From the NCBI RefSeq assembly GCF_025938155.1, contig NZ_JAPCZG010000001.1:186001-250000 (forward strand): DNA of 64,000 bases, in the 5' to 3' direction. The notes under the pieces are model-generated. The model was given only the letters and a program-made list of their open reading frames with translations. It did no database searches and was not told the DNA's origin. Shown one piece after another: positions 8,645-25,544 of the stretch; within the stretch, counting starts at the first letter, position 1, and the number at the start of each line of letters is the position of its first letter. The position numbers and the translations under genes were made by a program. This DNA is from Novosphingobium sp. KCTC 2891 (lineage in GTDB: Bacteria; Pseudomonadota; Alphaproteobacteria; Sphingomonadales; Sphingomonadaceae).

Positions 8645-8665
<21 letters not shown>
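7997..8665 (+). CDS. RBBP9/YdeN-family alpha/beta serine hydrolase
   Basis: A 222-residue cytoplasmic alpha/beta hydrolase. The N-terminal LIVPGLGNSGPGHWQ is the family signature. AHSLGC holds the nucleophilic Ser, SRDDPYMPF the Asp and GHINAQS the His, in the order expected of RBBP9-like serine hydrolases. Their natural substrates are unknown. ATG 7997 follows GGGAGAAACACG. The last 21 bases overlap the 3' end of the convergent glgX gene, so the two transcripts are antisense at their ends. It is transcribed away from the deacetylase cluster and appears monocistronic. Confidence 0.85.
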
Positions 8666-13531
<4,866 letters not shown>

Positions 13532-13535
<4 letters not shown>

Positions 13536-14794
13536 TTCAGCGCCTCGATCATTCGCTTGGTGATCAGGCATATGCCGTTCTCGGTGCGGCGAAAGCGCTG
13601 CGCGTCGAGTTCCGGATCCTCGCCCACGACAAGGCCTTCCGGAATGCGCACGCCGGAATCCAGGATCACTCGGCTCAGCCGCGCGCCGCGCCCGATGTTG
13701 CAGTAAGGCAGGATCACGCCTTCCTCGACGGACGAGAACGAGCCCATCTTCACGCCCGTGAACAGCAGGCTGCGCTTTGCCAGCGCGCCCGATACGATGC
13801 AGTCCTGCGAGATCAGCGAGGAGATCGCCATGCCGCGCCGCCCGTCCTCGTCGTGCACGAACTTGGCCGGCGCAGCCACGACCTGATCGGTCCAGATCGG
13901 CCAGTCACGGTCGTACATGTTGAGCTTGGGCACCGTGTCGGTCAGGTCGAGGTTGGCGTCGAAATAGGCATCGAGCGTGCCGACATCGCGCCAGTATTCG
14001 CCGATTTCCTCTGCCGCGCGGATGCAGCTGTCGGTGAAGCGGTGGGCCACCGCCTTGCCGTGCTTGACGATGTAGGGGATGATGTCTCCGCCGAAATCGC
14101 GGCCCGACCCCTGCGTCGCGGCGTCGCGGCGCAGCTGCTCGAACAGGAACTCGGTGTCGAACACGTAGATGCCCATCGAGGCGAGCGAATGTGCGGGATC
14201 GCCGGGGATCGTCGGCGGATCGGCCGGCTTCTCGACGAAGGCGGTGATCGTGCTGTTCTCGTCCACCGCCATCACGCCGAAGCCGGTGGCTTCCTTCTTC
14301 TTCACCACCAGGCAGCCCACGGTCACATCCGCGCCCGAGTTGACGTGCTGTTGCAGCATCAACTCGTAGTCCATCTTGTAGATGTGGTCGCCGGCCAGGA
14401 TGACCATGTATTTGGGCGCGTGCGCCTGGATGATGTCGATGTTCTGGTACACCGCATCCGCCGTGCCTTCGTACCACAGCAGCTCGGAAATGCGCTGCGA
14501 CGCGGGCAGGATGTCGAAGCTTTCGTTGCGTTCCGGGCGCATGAAGTTCCACGCGCGGTTCATGTGGCGGATCAGCGAGTGCGCCTTGTATTGCGTCGCC
14601 ACGCCGATGCGGCGGATGCCCGAATTGATCGCGTTCGACAGCGCAAAGTCGATGATGCGGCTGACCCCGCCGAAATAGACCGCGGGCTTGGCGCGGTTGT
14701 CGGTCAATTCGCTCAGGCGGCTGCCGCGTCCCCCCGCCAGCACATAGGCCATCGCATCGCGCGCCAGCGGCTGACCGTAAGACCTGTCCCTCAT
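13532..14794 (-). CDS. glgC: glucose-1-phosphate adenylyltransferase
   Basis: A 420-residue ADP-glucose pyrophosphorylase, which makes ADP-glucose from ATP and glucose-1-phosphate and is normally the allosterically controlled step of bacterial glycogen synthesis. The nucleotide loop [19 protein letters not shown], the catalytic region around [11 protein letters not shown] and the sugar-phosphate FVEKP motif are intact. The C-terminal third is the left-handed beta-helix domain. ATG 14794 is preceded by GGGATG context and overlaps the glgB stop (ATGA). It lies between glgB and glgA in the operon. Confidence 0.96.
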
Positions 14795-16974
14795 CCCTGT
14801 TCTCCGGTTCCCGTGAATTCAAACATCAGCGTGGAAAGTCCGGGCAGGACGATCAGCGCCGCACCATCTGCGGCTTCGACCTGCCCCATATTGCCTTGTC
14901 CGGCGCCGCCATAGTGAGCGGCATCGGAATTGAGCACTTCGCGCCACGTGCCGTCATGGGGCAGGGGCAAGCGATAGTGATCGTGGGTGGCGGGCGTCAT
15001 GTTGCAGACCACCGCCACCGGGTTCTCGCCGGGGCACTTGCGCAGCCATGCGAACACGCTTGCCGCCGCGTCGTTTACCACCAGCCATTCGAAGCCCTCG
15101 GCCTCGCAATCGCGTGCGTGGAGCGCCTTCAGGTCACGGTAGGTGCCGTTCAGGTCACGCACCCAGCGCTGCATTCCGGCGTGGGGTTCGTGCTGCAGCA
15201 GGTCCCAGTCCAGCGAGCGCGCCTCGCTCCATTCGCGGCGCTGGGCGAACTCCTGGCCCATGAACAGCAGCTTCTTGCCGGGATAGCCCCACATCAGCCC
15301 GTAATAGGCGCGCAGAGACGCAAACTTCTGCCAGTCGTCGCCCGCCATCTTGTTCAGAAGGCTGCCTTTCCCATGCACCACTTCGTCATGGCTCAGCGGC
15401 AGGACGAAGTTCTCGCTGAAGGCATAGACCAGCCCGAACGTGATCTCCTCGTGGTGATAACGCCGGTGCACCGGATCGCGCGCCATGTAATTCAGCGTGT
15501 CGTGCATGAAGCCCATGTTCCACTTGAACCCGAAGCCCAGTCCGCCGTTTTTCGGCCCCTGATCATGCGCGGGCAGGGTGACACCCGGCCACGAGGTCGA
15601 TTCCTCTGCGATGGTGGTCACGCCGGGGTGCTCGCCATAGACGGCCTTGTTCATCGCCTGGAGGAACCGCACCGCCTCCCAGTTCTCGCGCCCGCCGCTT
15701 TCGTTGGGGATCCACTCGCCCGCTTCGCGCGAATAATCGCGGTAGAGCATCGAGGCGACGGCATCCACGCGCAGCCCGTCGACGTGGTATTGCTCGGCCC
15801 AGAACAGCGCGTTGTTGACGAGGAACGAGGACACCTCGCGCCGCCCGAAGTTGTAGATCGCGGTGTTCCAGTCGGGGTGGAAGCCCAGCCGCGGGTCTTC
15901 GTGCTCATAGAGATGCGTGCCGTCGAAGCGCGACAGGCCATGCGCGTCGGTGGGGAAATGCGCGGGCACCCAGTCGATCAGCACCGACAGCCCGGCCTGG
16001 TGCGCGCCATCGACGAAGCGCGCGAAGCCGGCCGGTTCGCCGAAGCGCGCGGACGGAGCGTAAAGCCCGGTGGTCTGGTAGCCCCACGAAGGATCGTAGG
16101 GATGTTCCGACACCGGCATGAACTCGATGTGGGTGAAGCCCATCTGCGCGCAGTAGGGGATGAGAAGGTCGGCCAGTTCGTCCCACGAATGGAACTCGCG
16201 CGTGTCAGGCTTGCGCCACGATCCGGGGTGAACTTCGTATATCGACATCGGCGCGCGGCGGGGATCGGCGCCGGCCCAGTGCGCACGGTGCGCGCCGTCG
16301 TCCCAGTCGGGCTTGCCCGGGAGCGCCACGATCGAGGCCGTCGCAGGCCGCAGTTCGGCGGCGAAGGCATAGGGATCGGCCTTGAGCGGCTGGACCATGC
16401 CGTCCGCGCCGACGACGCGGTACTTGTAGGCGCGGCCCGGCCCTATATCGGGCAGGAACACTTCCCATACCCCGATGTCCGCGCGGCGGCGCATCGGGTG
16501 GCGGCGGTGGTCCCAATCGTTGAAATCACCGACGACCGACACGAGGCTGGCATTGGGTGCCCACACCGCGAAATGCACGCCCTGTGCGCCTTCGTGCTCG
16601 ATGGGATGCGCGCCCATCTTGTCGAACAGGCGGTGGTGCGTGCCTTCGGCGATCAGGAAATCGTCCATCGGCCCCAGCACCGGCCCGAACGAATAGGGAT
16701 CGGTCACCCACCACACGTGCTGGCCGTGGCTGCACCGGTACTTCACCGGCTGGCGCGGGCCGGCAACCTTGCCCTCGAACAGTCCGCGCGGATCGATCCG
16801 CGTCAGCGTGCCCAGCGGCGTTCCGGCGAGCGAGTGCGCCTCTGCCGCCTCTGCTCCCGGCAGGACCGCGCGGGCGAACGCGCCGCCCGGTCCCTCGTGG
16901 ATGCCGAGCAGCGAGAACGGATCGGAATGCGTGCCTTCCAGCAGGGCTTCGATGGCACGCGCGGGCGGTTGCAT
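14791..16974 (-). CDS. glgB: 1,4-alpha-glucan branching enzyme
   Basis: A 727-residue GH13 branching enzyme that creates alpha-1,6 branch points. It has the long N-terminal N1 domain plus CBM48 ([19 protein letters not shown], about 134-152), then the barrel with nucleophile D404 in [10 protein letters not shown], acid/base E457 in TIAEEST and the [11 protein letters not shown] motif. ATG 16974 is chosen, eight bases after the glgP stop; an upstream TTG at 16986 would overlap that stop as TTGA and add four residues. It is the second gene of the operon, and its stop overlaps the glgC start. Confidence 0.95.
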   Translation of the reverse strand: MQPPARAIEALLEGTHSDPFSLLGIHEGPGGAFARAVLPGAEAAEAHSLAGTPLGTLTRIDPRGLFEGKVAGPRQPVKYRCSHGQHVWWVTDPYSFGPVLGPMDDFLIAEGTHHRLFDKMGAHPIEHEGAQGVHFAVWAPNASLVSVVGDFNDWDHRRHPMRRRADIGVWEVFLPDIGPGRAYKYRVVGADGMVQPLKADPYAFAAELRPATASIVALPGKPDWDDGAHRAHWAGADPRRAPMSIYEVHPGSWRKPDTREFHSWDELADLLIPYCAQMGFTHIEFMPVSEHPYDPSWGYQTTGLYAPSARFGEPAGFARFVDGAHQAGLSVLIDWVPAHFPTDAHGLSRFDGTHLYEHEDPRLGFHPDWNTAIYNFGRREVSSFLVNNALFWAEQYHVDGLRVDAVASMLYRDYSREAGEWIPNESGGRENWEAVRFLQAMNKAVYGEHPGVTTIAEESTSWPGVTLPAHDQGPKNGGLGFGFKWNMGFMHDTLNYMARDPVHRRYHHEEITFGLVYAFSENFVLPLSHDEVVHGKGSLLNKMAGDDWQKFASLRAYYGLMWGYPGKKLLFMGQEFAQRREWSEARSLDWDLLQHEPHAGMQRWVRDLNGTYRDLKALHARDCEAEGFEWLVVNDAAASVFAWLRKCPGENPVAVVCNMTPATHDHYRLPLPHDGTWREVLNSDAAHYGGAGQGNMGQVEAADGAALIVLPGLSTLMFEFTGTGEQG

Positions 16975-16982
16975 GGCTGGTC

Positions 16983-19406
<2,424 letters not shown>

Positions 19407-19601
19407 GGCAATGCGCTCCACCTGCTGGGGCCTCGCCGGCACGAGGGCGATTGCCCCCGCGTTGGCGGGCCAGTGTTCCCGGCCTCTCAAGGCGCCTGCC
19501 GCCCGATGTCTCCGACCGGCGGCTTTTTGCCCCCGGTTCTCCCGCTGCCATGGGTAAGGCAGACTTCGCGTGTTCCACAAGCGCTCAGATTGCTGCGGTG
19601 C

Positions 19602-19655
19602 AAAAAAGAACCCGCCGCCGGCGCAGGCCGGGGCGGGTTTGTCTTGTTTTTACAG
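19602..19655. terminator. bidirectional terminator between cytochrome b561 and glgP
   Basis: AACCCGCC (19609-19616) pairs with GGCGGGTT (19632-19639), with an inner CCGG/CCGG stem. A run of A lies on the left (a T run for minus-strand transcripts leaving the cytochrome b561 gene), and T-rich sequence lies on the right. The rest of the gap 19407-19709 must contain the glg operon promoter, but no convincing -35/-10 pair was found. Confidence 0.75.
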
Positions 19656-19709
19656 ATGTTTGCTTAAGCGGAGCGCGTTTCGGAAATACGTCTTCGCGAA
19701 CGTTTGCGG

Positions 19710-20240
19710 TTACAGCATTCGCCGCAGCGTGGCATCCTTCAGCGCGACGTGATGATAGAGCGCGGCGCCCACGTGCAGCACGACGAGGCCGGCAAAGGCG
19801 AAGCCGAGCACTTCATGCAGTTCGTGGCTGGCGCCGACGATGGCCATGTCCTTCGTCACGCCCAGCTTCGGCCAGTCGAACAGGCCGTAGATCGACAGCG
19901 GCCACTTGCCGGCCGAGGCGAAGATCCAGCCGGTGATCGGCAGGGCCAGCATCAGGATGTAGAACAGGCCGTGCGTGGCGGCGGCGAACTTGCGGAACGC
20001 CGGCTTGAAATCGACCGGGTAGTCGGGCGTGCGCCAGCGCAGCCGCCAGCCGAGGCGGACGAGCGAAAGCAGCAGGATCATGAAGCCGGTCGCCTTGTGC
20101 GCGGGCATCGATGCCCAGATCTTCTCGAACCCTTCGCCGAACAGGCCGGTCGTCAGGTTGAAGATGATCAGCGCCGCGATGACCCAGTGCAGCGTTCGCG
20201 CCAGGGCGTTGTAACGAACCGGATCGGCGATAGTTGCCAT
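19710..20240 (-). CDS. cytochrome b561 family membrane protein
   Basis: A 176-residue four-helix membrane cytochrome of the bacterial b561 type (CybB-like), which moves electrons between quinol and periplasmic or redox partners. Candidate haem-ligand histidines sit in TLHWVIAALII, MPAHKATGF, ATHGLFYIL and HVGAALYHH, one per helix region as expected. ATG 20240 overlaps the stop of the upstream TonB receptor gene (TGATG), so the two are translationally coupled; an upstream in-frame start at 20291 would lie inside the receptor gene. The pairing hints at reduction of an imported metal complex, which is inference. It is followed by a strong terminator. Confidence 0.85.
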   Translation of the reverse strand: MATIADPVRYNALARTLHWVIAALIIFNLTTGLFGEGFEKIWASMPAHKATGFMILLLSLVRLGWRLRWRTPDYPVDFKPAFRKFAAATHGLFYILMLALPITGWIFASAGKWPLSIYGLFDWPKLGVTKDMAIVGASHELHEVLGFAFAGLVVLHVGAALYHHVALKDATLRRML

Positions 20241-22264
20241 CAGCGTATCTCCACGCGAAGCCCCGCCCACAACGTGCGGGGCGCTCCCCAATCCATAGAG
20301 CCACCCGAATTGCGCGTCACCACCGTTTCGTCAGTCAGGTTCTCGCCGCGCAGCACCAGGCTGAAGACGCTGCCCAGCGGCACCTGCGCGAAAGCGTCGA
20401 TGGTGGTGGCGGGGGGGAGGACGTCGGTTTCGAGATCGTCCTCGAACTGCGCGCCTACATGGCGAAGGGTGAGCGCGAGTGTCCAGCGGTCCGCAGGGCG
20501 CCAGCTGGCGGTCGCGCTCGCGGCCCAGCGCGGGGTTTGCGAGGGGCGCTTGCCGTCAAGCGCCTGCCCCGGTGCCTGCACTTCGGCATCGGTATAGCTG
20601 AACGATCCGCCGAGCGAGAACGCGCCTGCCGCCACCGCGCCGGCCAGCTCGATGCCGCGCGATTGCACGGCATCGACGTTCTGGCGTTCGCGCGTGGTGG
20701 CATTGATGGTCACGTTGGCGATGGCGTCGCGCACGCGGTTGTCGAACGCCGTCGCGCTCAGCGTCACGCCGGGCAGCAGGCGCAGGTCGATCCCGCCTTC
20801 GAAACCGCGCAGCTTCTCGTTCTGCAGCGCCGCGTTGGCGAGCGTGGTGATCGGAAACACCGTGAACGCGCGGTAGAGTTCGTTGAGCGTCGGCTGGCGC
20901 AAGCCGGTATAGGCAGCGAGCCGCAGGTCCACCGATTTCGCGGCGTGCACCACGGCGCCGCCGCGGAAGCTGCCATCCCAGCCCGAACGGTCGGGATATG
21001 CGATGTCCGACGTGACTGCGCCGGCAAGGTTGGCGCTCTGGAACGTGCCGCTGCGCACCGACCAGCGATCGGCGCGCGCGCCTGCCGTCAGCACCAGCGG
21101 GCCGACGCTCCAGTCGTCCTCGATGAACAGGCCGACGTCGCTGTTGGTGCCGCCCGCCTTGCGATGGCCGGACAGCGCACCGAAGCGGTAGGTGTCCTCG
21201 ATCGTGTGCCCTTCGGCCGAGCGCCAGTCCGCGCCGAGCTTCAGCGCATGGCCGCCGCCCACAGGCGGGCGCACTTCGATCTTGCCGCCCGCGCCGGTGG
21301 AGGGCGTCTTGCGCTGATCCAGCGTGGGCAGGAAAGTGGTCGCGCTGATCACGCGGTTGTTGAAATCGCGCGACTGGAGGTAGCCGAGCACGTCGAACTG
21401 CCAGGCGCCGCGCCCGACCAGTCGCAAGCTCGCGTCCTGCCCGCTCATGCCGGTGTCCGCGCCCTTGAAGCGCAGCGTGCGGTTGTCCTCGAACGCTGCG
21501 ACCCGTGCTTGCAGTTCGATGCCGGGGGCCAGCGGCGCGACCGCGCGGATGCCGGCAGACCAACTGTCATACCGGGCGCGGACCGACGCGGGGACGCGCT
21601 GGCTGTCCGGCGTTGTCCAGAAACCCTGACCCCGGTCCCAGCGTCCGGAAACGACAGCGAAACCTTCGCCCAGTTTTGGCGCGAGCGTGCCGGAAAGCTC
21701 GGTCTCGCCGCGATCATCGACCATGGCGCTGGCGTTCAGCAGGCCGAGCTGGTCCGCGCCGGCGCTGGTCAGGTCGATCGTGCCGGCCACGGCGCCTGCG
21801 CCGAACGCGCCCGACCCGCCCCCGCGGATTACCCGCGCCGAGGCCAGCCGTTCGGGCGCGATGGCCGAAAGCGGGATGTAGCCGAAGAACGGATCGGCCA
21901 TCGGCACGCCGTCGAGCAGCACCAGCGTGCGGCTGGTGGCGTTGCCGCCCAGCGCGCGCAGCGTCACGCCCTGGGCCGAGGGGTTGGACGAGCGGCTGTC
22001 CGACCGGCGGAACTGCTGGAAGCCGGCGGCGGCGGACAGCGCGTCCTCGATCCGGCCCGAAGCCGCGATCAGCAGGCGGTCGCGGTCGATCTCTTGCACG
22101 CTGTAGGCAGGGGTGGCGGGCGTATCGGCAAGGCCGCGCCCGGTGACGACGATCTGGCTGGTCGGACTGGCGGGCGGCGAATCAGCCGGAGCGGGTGCTT
22201 CCTGCGCGGCGGCAGGAATCGCAATCAGCGCGGAAAGCGCACAGGCAGACATCAACGAACGCAT
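20240..22264 (-). CDS. TonB-dependent outer-membrane receptor
   Basis: A 674-residue TonB-dependent receptor with a signal peptide (cleavage after PAAAQ, about residue 21), then a plug domain (SQIVVTGRG, with VTLRALGGNATSRTLVLLDGVP and GSGAFGAGAVAGTIDL), and a beta-barrel ending in a strand that finishes RVEIR. The plug starts close to the signal peptide, so there is no N-terminal signalling domain. The barrel is small, like vitamin B12, haem or siderophore receptors rather than large glycan receptors. The TLNELYRAF motif in the barrel is typical of iron-complex receptors. It is cotranscribed with cytochrome b561. A GAGGGG ribosome binding site precedes ATG 22264. Confidence 0.9.
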   Translation of the reverse strand: MRSLMSACALSALIAIPAAAQEAPAPADSPPASPTSQIVVTGRGLADTPATPAYSVQEIDRDRLLIAASGRIEDALSAAAGFQQFRRSDSRSSNPSAQGVTLRALGGNATSRTLVLLDGVPMADPFFGYIPLSAIAPERLASARVIRGGGSGAFGAGAVAGTIDLTSAGADQLGLLNASAMVDDRGETELSGTLAPKLGEGFAVVSGRWDRGQGFWTTPDSQRVPASVRARYDSWSAGIRAVAPLAPGIELQARVAAFEDNRTLRFKGADTGMSGQDASLRLVGRGAWQFDVLGYLQSRDFNNRVISATTFLPTLDQRKTPSTGAGGKIEVRPPVGGGHALKLGADWRSAEGHTIEDTYRFGALSGHRKAGGTNSDVGLFIEDDWSVGPLVLTAGARADRWSVRSGTFQSANLAGAVTSDIAYPDRSGWDGSFRGGAVVHAAKSVDLRLAAYTGLRQPTLNELYRAFTVFPITTLANAALQNEKLRGFEGGIDLRLLPGVTLSATAFDNRVRDAIANVTINATTRERQNVDAVQSRGIELAGAVAAGAFSLGGSFSYTDAEVQAPGQALDGKRPSQTPRWAASATASWRPADRWTLALTLRHVGAQFEDDLETDVLPPATTIDAFAQVPLGSVFSLVLRGENLTDETVVTRNSGGSMDWGAPRTLWAGLRVEIR

Positions 22265-22475
22265 CGGGACCCCTCGAACCGGCGAAACTTGCCGCGTTCC
22301 TAGCCAAGTCCTTGCCCCGCGCCAGTCTTTTCGGGCCTTGGTCGCGCGCTGGCCGCACAGGCCGAATGACCCTGCATAGCCCAGCGCCGCGAGCGGGGGG
22401 ATGCGAGAAATGACGTATGGGCCATGCCGCGCCGCCGCATAGATTTGGTGTGCATCGCATCATCGAAGAGGAACC

Positions 22476-22679
22476 ATGCGCGCTCAGAGACTCACCCACC
22501 TGGAACCGCAGGTCGTGGCCAAGATGAAGTCCGTCATCACGTGCCAGAAGCCCGACGTGATCCAGAACCATTTTGGAATCGGCCTGAACACCTGGGTCAA
22601 GTTGCGGGATGGCAAGGCAATCCGCCATTCGGTGGCGATCCGGTTGCTGCAAAGGCTGCAACGCGACGAGGTGATTTGA
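22476..22679 (+). CDS. small conserved-looking protein, possible HTH fold, function unknown
   Basis: A 67-residue basic protein with a good AAGAGGAACC ribosome binding site before ATG 22476. The central part (VITCQKPDVIQNHFGIGLNT, then KLRDGKAIRHSVAIRLLQRL) reads like a short two-helix unit with a turn, reminiscent of XRE-type helix-turn-helix proteins, but too short for a confident call. It stands alone between the receptor gene and the histidine kinase gene. It is called real because of the ribosome binding site and coherent composition. It may be DNA-binding; no function is assigned. Confidence 0.55.
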   Translation: MRAQRLTHLEPQVVAKMKSVITCQKPDVIQNHFGIGLNTWVKLRDGKAIRHSVAIRLLQRLQRDEVI

Positions 22680-22951
22680 CGATATCCACACCCGGCGGCG
22701 CGGTCGCCGCCGGGGCGTGCTTCGGGGGTTGAAGCCCGCTGCGTTGCAGTGCACAATGACAAGCGGCGCCGGTCAACCAACGGCGACCAGGGTCGAACAA
22801 AACAAATGAGCAGTGCGTTGGGGAGGGGTCCGGCGCGATGTGCCGTGATCCCGGCTAGTCCAATGAGGACCGGGCGACTGTCACCACCGGTGGCTGCGTG
22901 ACCGTCTCGCCATCATCCGTGGTGCCTCCGCGCGGGGACGGGCGAGGCCGG

Positions 22952-24571
22952 ATGGCGTTGGCGCTGCGGAAATCCAGCCCTGCCGTTGCCATGCTGCTGG
23001 CAGCCCTGCTGGCTATCGGACTGCTCGCCGGAGATGCCTGGCAGCCCGGCGACAATCCCGTGCTTCACCTGCTGACCGCGCTGGCCATCGTGTTGATGGG
23101 GATCGCGTGCCTTGCTTCGTGGCGGCCGCGTGCAACCGTTCCCGCATCGCAAGCACTGCCGGCCGACTCGCTCGCACAGCTGATGCGCGACAAGGAGGCG
23201 GCCGAGGCAGCCAATGCTGCCAAGAGCCGCTATCTCGCGAATGTCAGCCACGAGATCCGCTCGCCGCTCAACGCCATTTATGGTTACGCCCAGCTGGTGG
23301 AGCGCCAGTCCGGCGTCGACCCGCGCGAAGCGGCCCGCGTCATCCGCCGCAGCGCGGAACACCTGACCGATCTGGTCGAGGGCTTGCTCGATATCTCGCT
23401 GGTCGAAAACGGCGTGATGCGCGTGGCGCACGACGTGGTGCGCCTACCCGCGTTCTTCGATCAGATCGTGCGGATGTTCGGCCCGCTCGCTGCGGCGAAA
23501 GGCCTCTCGTTCCGGTTCGAGCCGGAGGGGCGCTTGCCCGAATTTGTTCGCACCGACCAGAAGCGGCTACGCCAGGTGCTGATCAACCTCGTCAGCAATG
23601 CGATCAAGTTTACCGAGGCGGGGCAGGTCACGCTGCGCGTGCGCTGCTCGGGGCAGGTCGCTGCGATCGAGGTGTGCGACACCGGGCCGGGCATCGCGCC
23701 CGAACACCGAGAGGGCATCTTCGCGCCGTTCGATCGCGGGGAACCGGGCGAGAACAAGGCGCAGGGCTTCGGCCTCGGCCTGCCGATCACGCGCGCCATC
23801 GTGCAGATCCTGGGCGGCGAACTGGACCTCGACAGCACCGTGGGCCGGGGTTCGTGCTTCCGTGTCCGCCTGCTGTTGCCGCACGTCGCCGGGCACCGCG
23901 AAAGCGACGAAGCCGCCGGGCGCGTCACCGGCTATGCCGGGCGCCGGCGCTCGGTGCTGGTGGTGGACGACGACGTTCGCCAGCTCGCCATCATGCGCGA
24001 AGTGCTGGAGGAAATCGGCTTCGAGGTGGCGGTTGCCCCCGATGGGGACACCGCCATCGCGCTCTGCGGCGGCCACGCCTTCGACCTTGCCTTGCTGGAC
24101 GTGCAGATGCCTGGTCGGTCCGGATGGGACACCGCCGCGCACTTGCGCGCGACCTGCGGGAAGGGCCTGCGGATCGTGATGCTTTCGGCCAACGTCCATG
24201 AACGCGGCGGGCCGGAAGGCCACGTCGGCGCGCCGGATCACGACCAGTTCCTCGCCAAGCCGGTCGAGATCGGTGAACTGGTGGACAGCATCGGTCGCCA
24301 GCTCGGTCTCACGTGGACCCGCGCTGCGACCAAGGGCGAAACTGCGGGCGATGCGGCAGAAACAGCCGAGAAGCCGTTGTCGGAAGCCGCGCGCACGCAC
24401 GTCCGGCGGCTGCGCGAATTGCTCAAGATCGGGCACGTGCGCGGCATCGAAGCGGAAATCCGCGCGCTCGAACAGGCGGCGCCCGAAGCGCACGTGCTGA
24501 TCGCGATACTCTACGATTGCCTGGACCGGTTCGACCTTTCGTCGCTCGGCCGCAGGCTGGAAGGACTGTGA
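22952..24571 (+). CDS. hybrid sensor histidine kinase with C-terminal receiver
   Basis: A 539-residue inner-membrane hybrid kinase. Two hydrophobic helices near the N-terminus enclose only about ten residues, so there is no real periplasmic sensor domain. Then come a HisKA helix with the phospho-acceptor His in NVSHEIRSPLN, a HATPase domain (LVSNAIKFTE, DTGPGI, GFGLGLPI) and a receiver with DLALLDVQMPG supplying the Asp. A further C-terminal helical stretch follows. ATG 22952 is used (GAGG nearby); a GTG at 22898 would add 18 residues and is an alternative. The stop lies one base before the regulator gene, so the two form a pair. The signal is unknown, perhaps membrane-embedded. Confidence 0.88.
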   Translation: MALALRKSSPAVAMLLAALLAIGLLAGDAWQPGDNPVLHLLTALAIVLMGIACLASWRPRATVPASQALPADSLAQLMRDKEAAEAANAAKSRYLANVSHEIRSPLNAIYGYAQLVERQSGVDPREAARVIRRSAEHLTDLVEGLLDISLVENGVMRVAHDVVRLPAFFDQIVRMFGPLAAAKGLSFRFEPEGRLPEFVRTDQKRLRQVLINLVSNAIKFTEAGQVTLRVRCSGQVAAIEVCDTGPGIAPEHREGIFAPFDRGEPGENKAQGFGLGLPITRAIVQILGGELDLDSTVGRGSCFRVRLLLPHVAGHRESDEAAGRVTGYAGRRRSVLVVDDDVRQLAIMREVLEEIGFEVAVAPDGDTAIALCGGHAFDLALLDVQMPGRSGWDTAAHLRATCGKGLRIVMLSANVHERGGPEGHVGAPDHDQFLAKPVEIGELVDSIGRQLGLTWTRAATKGETAGDAAETAEKPLSEAARTHVRRLRELLKIGHVRGIEAEIRALEQAAPEAHVLIAILYDCLDRFDLSSLGRRLEGL

Positions 24572-24572
24572 C

Positions 24573-25493
24573 ATGAGCGAAATTCCCCTGCGCCGCGACA
24601 CGGTCCTGGTCGTCGATGACGAGCCAAATTCGCTCCGGCTGCTGACCGACACGCTCGAAGCGGGGGGGATCACGGTGCTCGTGGCAACCTCTGGTGCGGC
24701 CGCGCTCGACCTGCTGGGTCATGTGGTGCCCGATCTGGTGCTGATGGACGCGGTCATGCCCGGGCTGGACGGGTTCGAGACAACCGTGCGGATCAAGGCG
24801 AACCCCGTCACCGCGCACGTTCCGGTGATCTTCATGACCGGGCTGACCGAAAGCGAGCACGTCATCGAGGGCTTCGAGGTCGGCGGCGTCGACTACGTGC
24901 GCAAGCCGGTCAACGTCCATGAACTGCTCGCCCGCGTGCGCGTCCACATGGGCCACGCCCGCGCGGTGCAGGCCAGCACGACCGGGCTGGACGCGACAGG
25001 GCGCCTGATGATGGCGACCGACACCAGCGGTTTCCTGCTGTGGTGCACGCCACTGGCCGAACAGGCGATCCACCGGCTTGCGCCCGGATGGAGCCGCGAC
25101 GATTCCGAACTCCCGCAAGTGCTGCGCCATACCGTGGAGCGCCTGCTCACGCGGCGCGACGCGCGCGGCGCCAGCGTCAAGCTGGAGCAGGGCGAGGGAA
25201 CGCTGGAACTGGTGCTGATCGCGCAATACCGCGAAAACGAGGTCCTGATCCGGCTCAACGAGCTCAATCCGCAGTTTGACGCAGCGAGGATGCAGGAGCG
25301 GTTGGGGCTGACCGAGCGCGAGGCGGAAGTGCTGCTGTGGATCAGCTACGGCAAGTCGAACGCCGACATCAGCGACGTCCTGTCGATCAGTCCGCGCACG
25401 GTGCAGAAGCACCTTGAACGCATATACGAAAAGCTGGGCGTGGAAACCCGCGCTGCGGCGGCGGCCATCGCGATCAAGGTGATCGGGCAGTAA
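24573..25493 (+). CDS. response regulator with LuxR-type HTH
   Basis: A 306-residue regulator. The receiver domain (1-125) has the acidic pair D15/D16, phospho-acceptor D59 in LVLMDAVMPG, T89 and K111, all intact. A middle region (about 130-240) has no recognised motif. The C-terminus is a GerE/LuxR helix-turn-helix (LTEREAEVLLWISYGKSNAD, then SPRTVQKHLERIYEKLGV). It is the output partner of the hybrid kinase one base upstream. The nearest candidate targets are the divergent ridA and TonB-receptor genes, whose shared upstream region holds a palindrome; regulation of them is inference from position. Confidence 0.9.
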   Translation: MSEIPLRRDTVLVVDDEPNSLRLLTDTLEAGGITVLVATSGAAALDLLGHVVPDLVLMDAVMPGLDGFETTVRIKANPVTAHVPVIFMTGLTESEHVIEGFEVGGVDYVRKPVNVHELLARVRVHMGHARAVQASTTGLDATGRLMMATDTSGFLLWCTPLAEQAIHRLAPGWSRDDSELPQVLRHTVERLLTRRDARGASVKLEQGEGTLELVLIAQYRENEVLIRLNELNPQFDAARMQERLGLTEREAEVLLWISYGKSNADISDVLSISPRTVQKHLERIYEKLGVETRAAAAAIAIKVIGQ

Positions 25494-25499
25494 CGCCTT

Positions 25500-25538
25500 C
25501 CGCCCCGGCGCCGTGCGAAAAGCGGCGCACCGGGGCGG
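25500..25538. terminator. hairpin between convergent regulator and ridA genes
   Basis: CCGCCCCGG (25500-25508) pairs with CCGGGGCGG (25530-25538), with an inner CGCCG/CGGCG stem (25509-25513 with 25523-25527). It lies seven bases after the regulator stop and seven before the ridA stop. There is no T run, so termination would depend on the very stable stem or on Rho. Confidence 0.6.
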
Positions 25539-25544
25539 TGCGCC

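Noticed and set aside
20234-22303. A 689-codon open frame on the plus strand
   Set aside because: Antisense to the TonB receptor gene with a good ribosome binding site; no recognisable domain.
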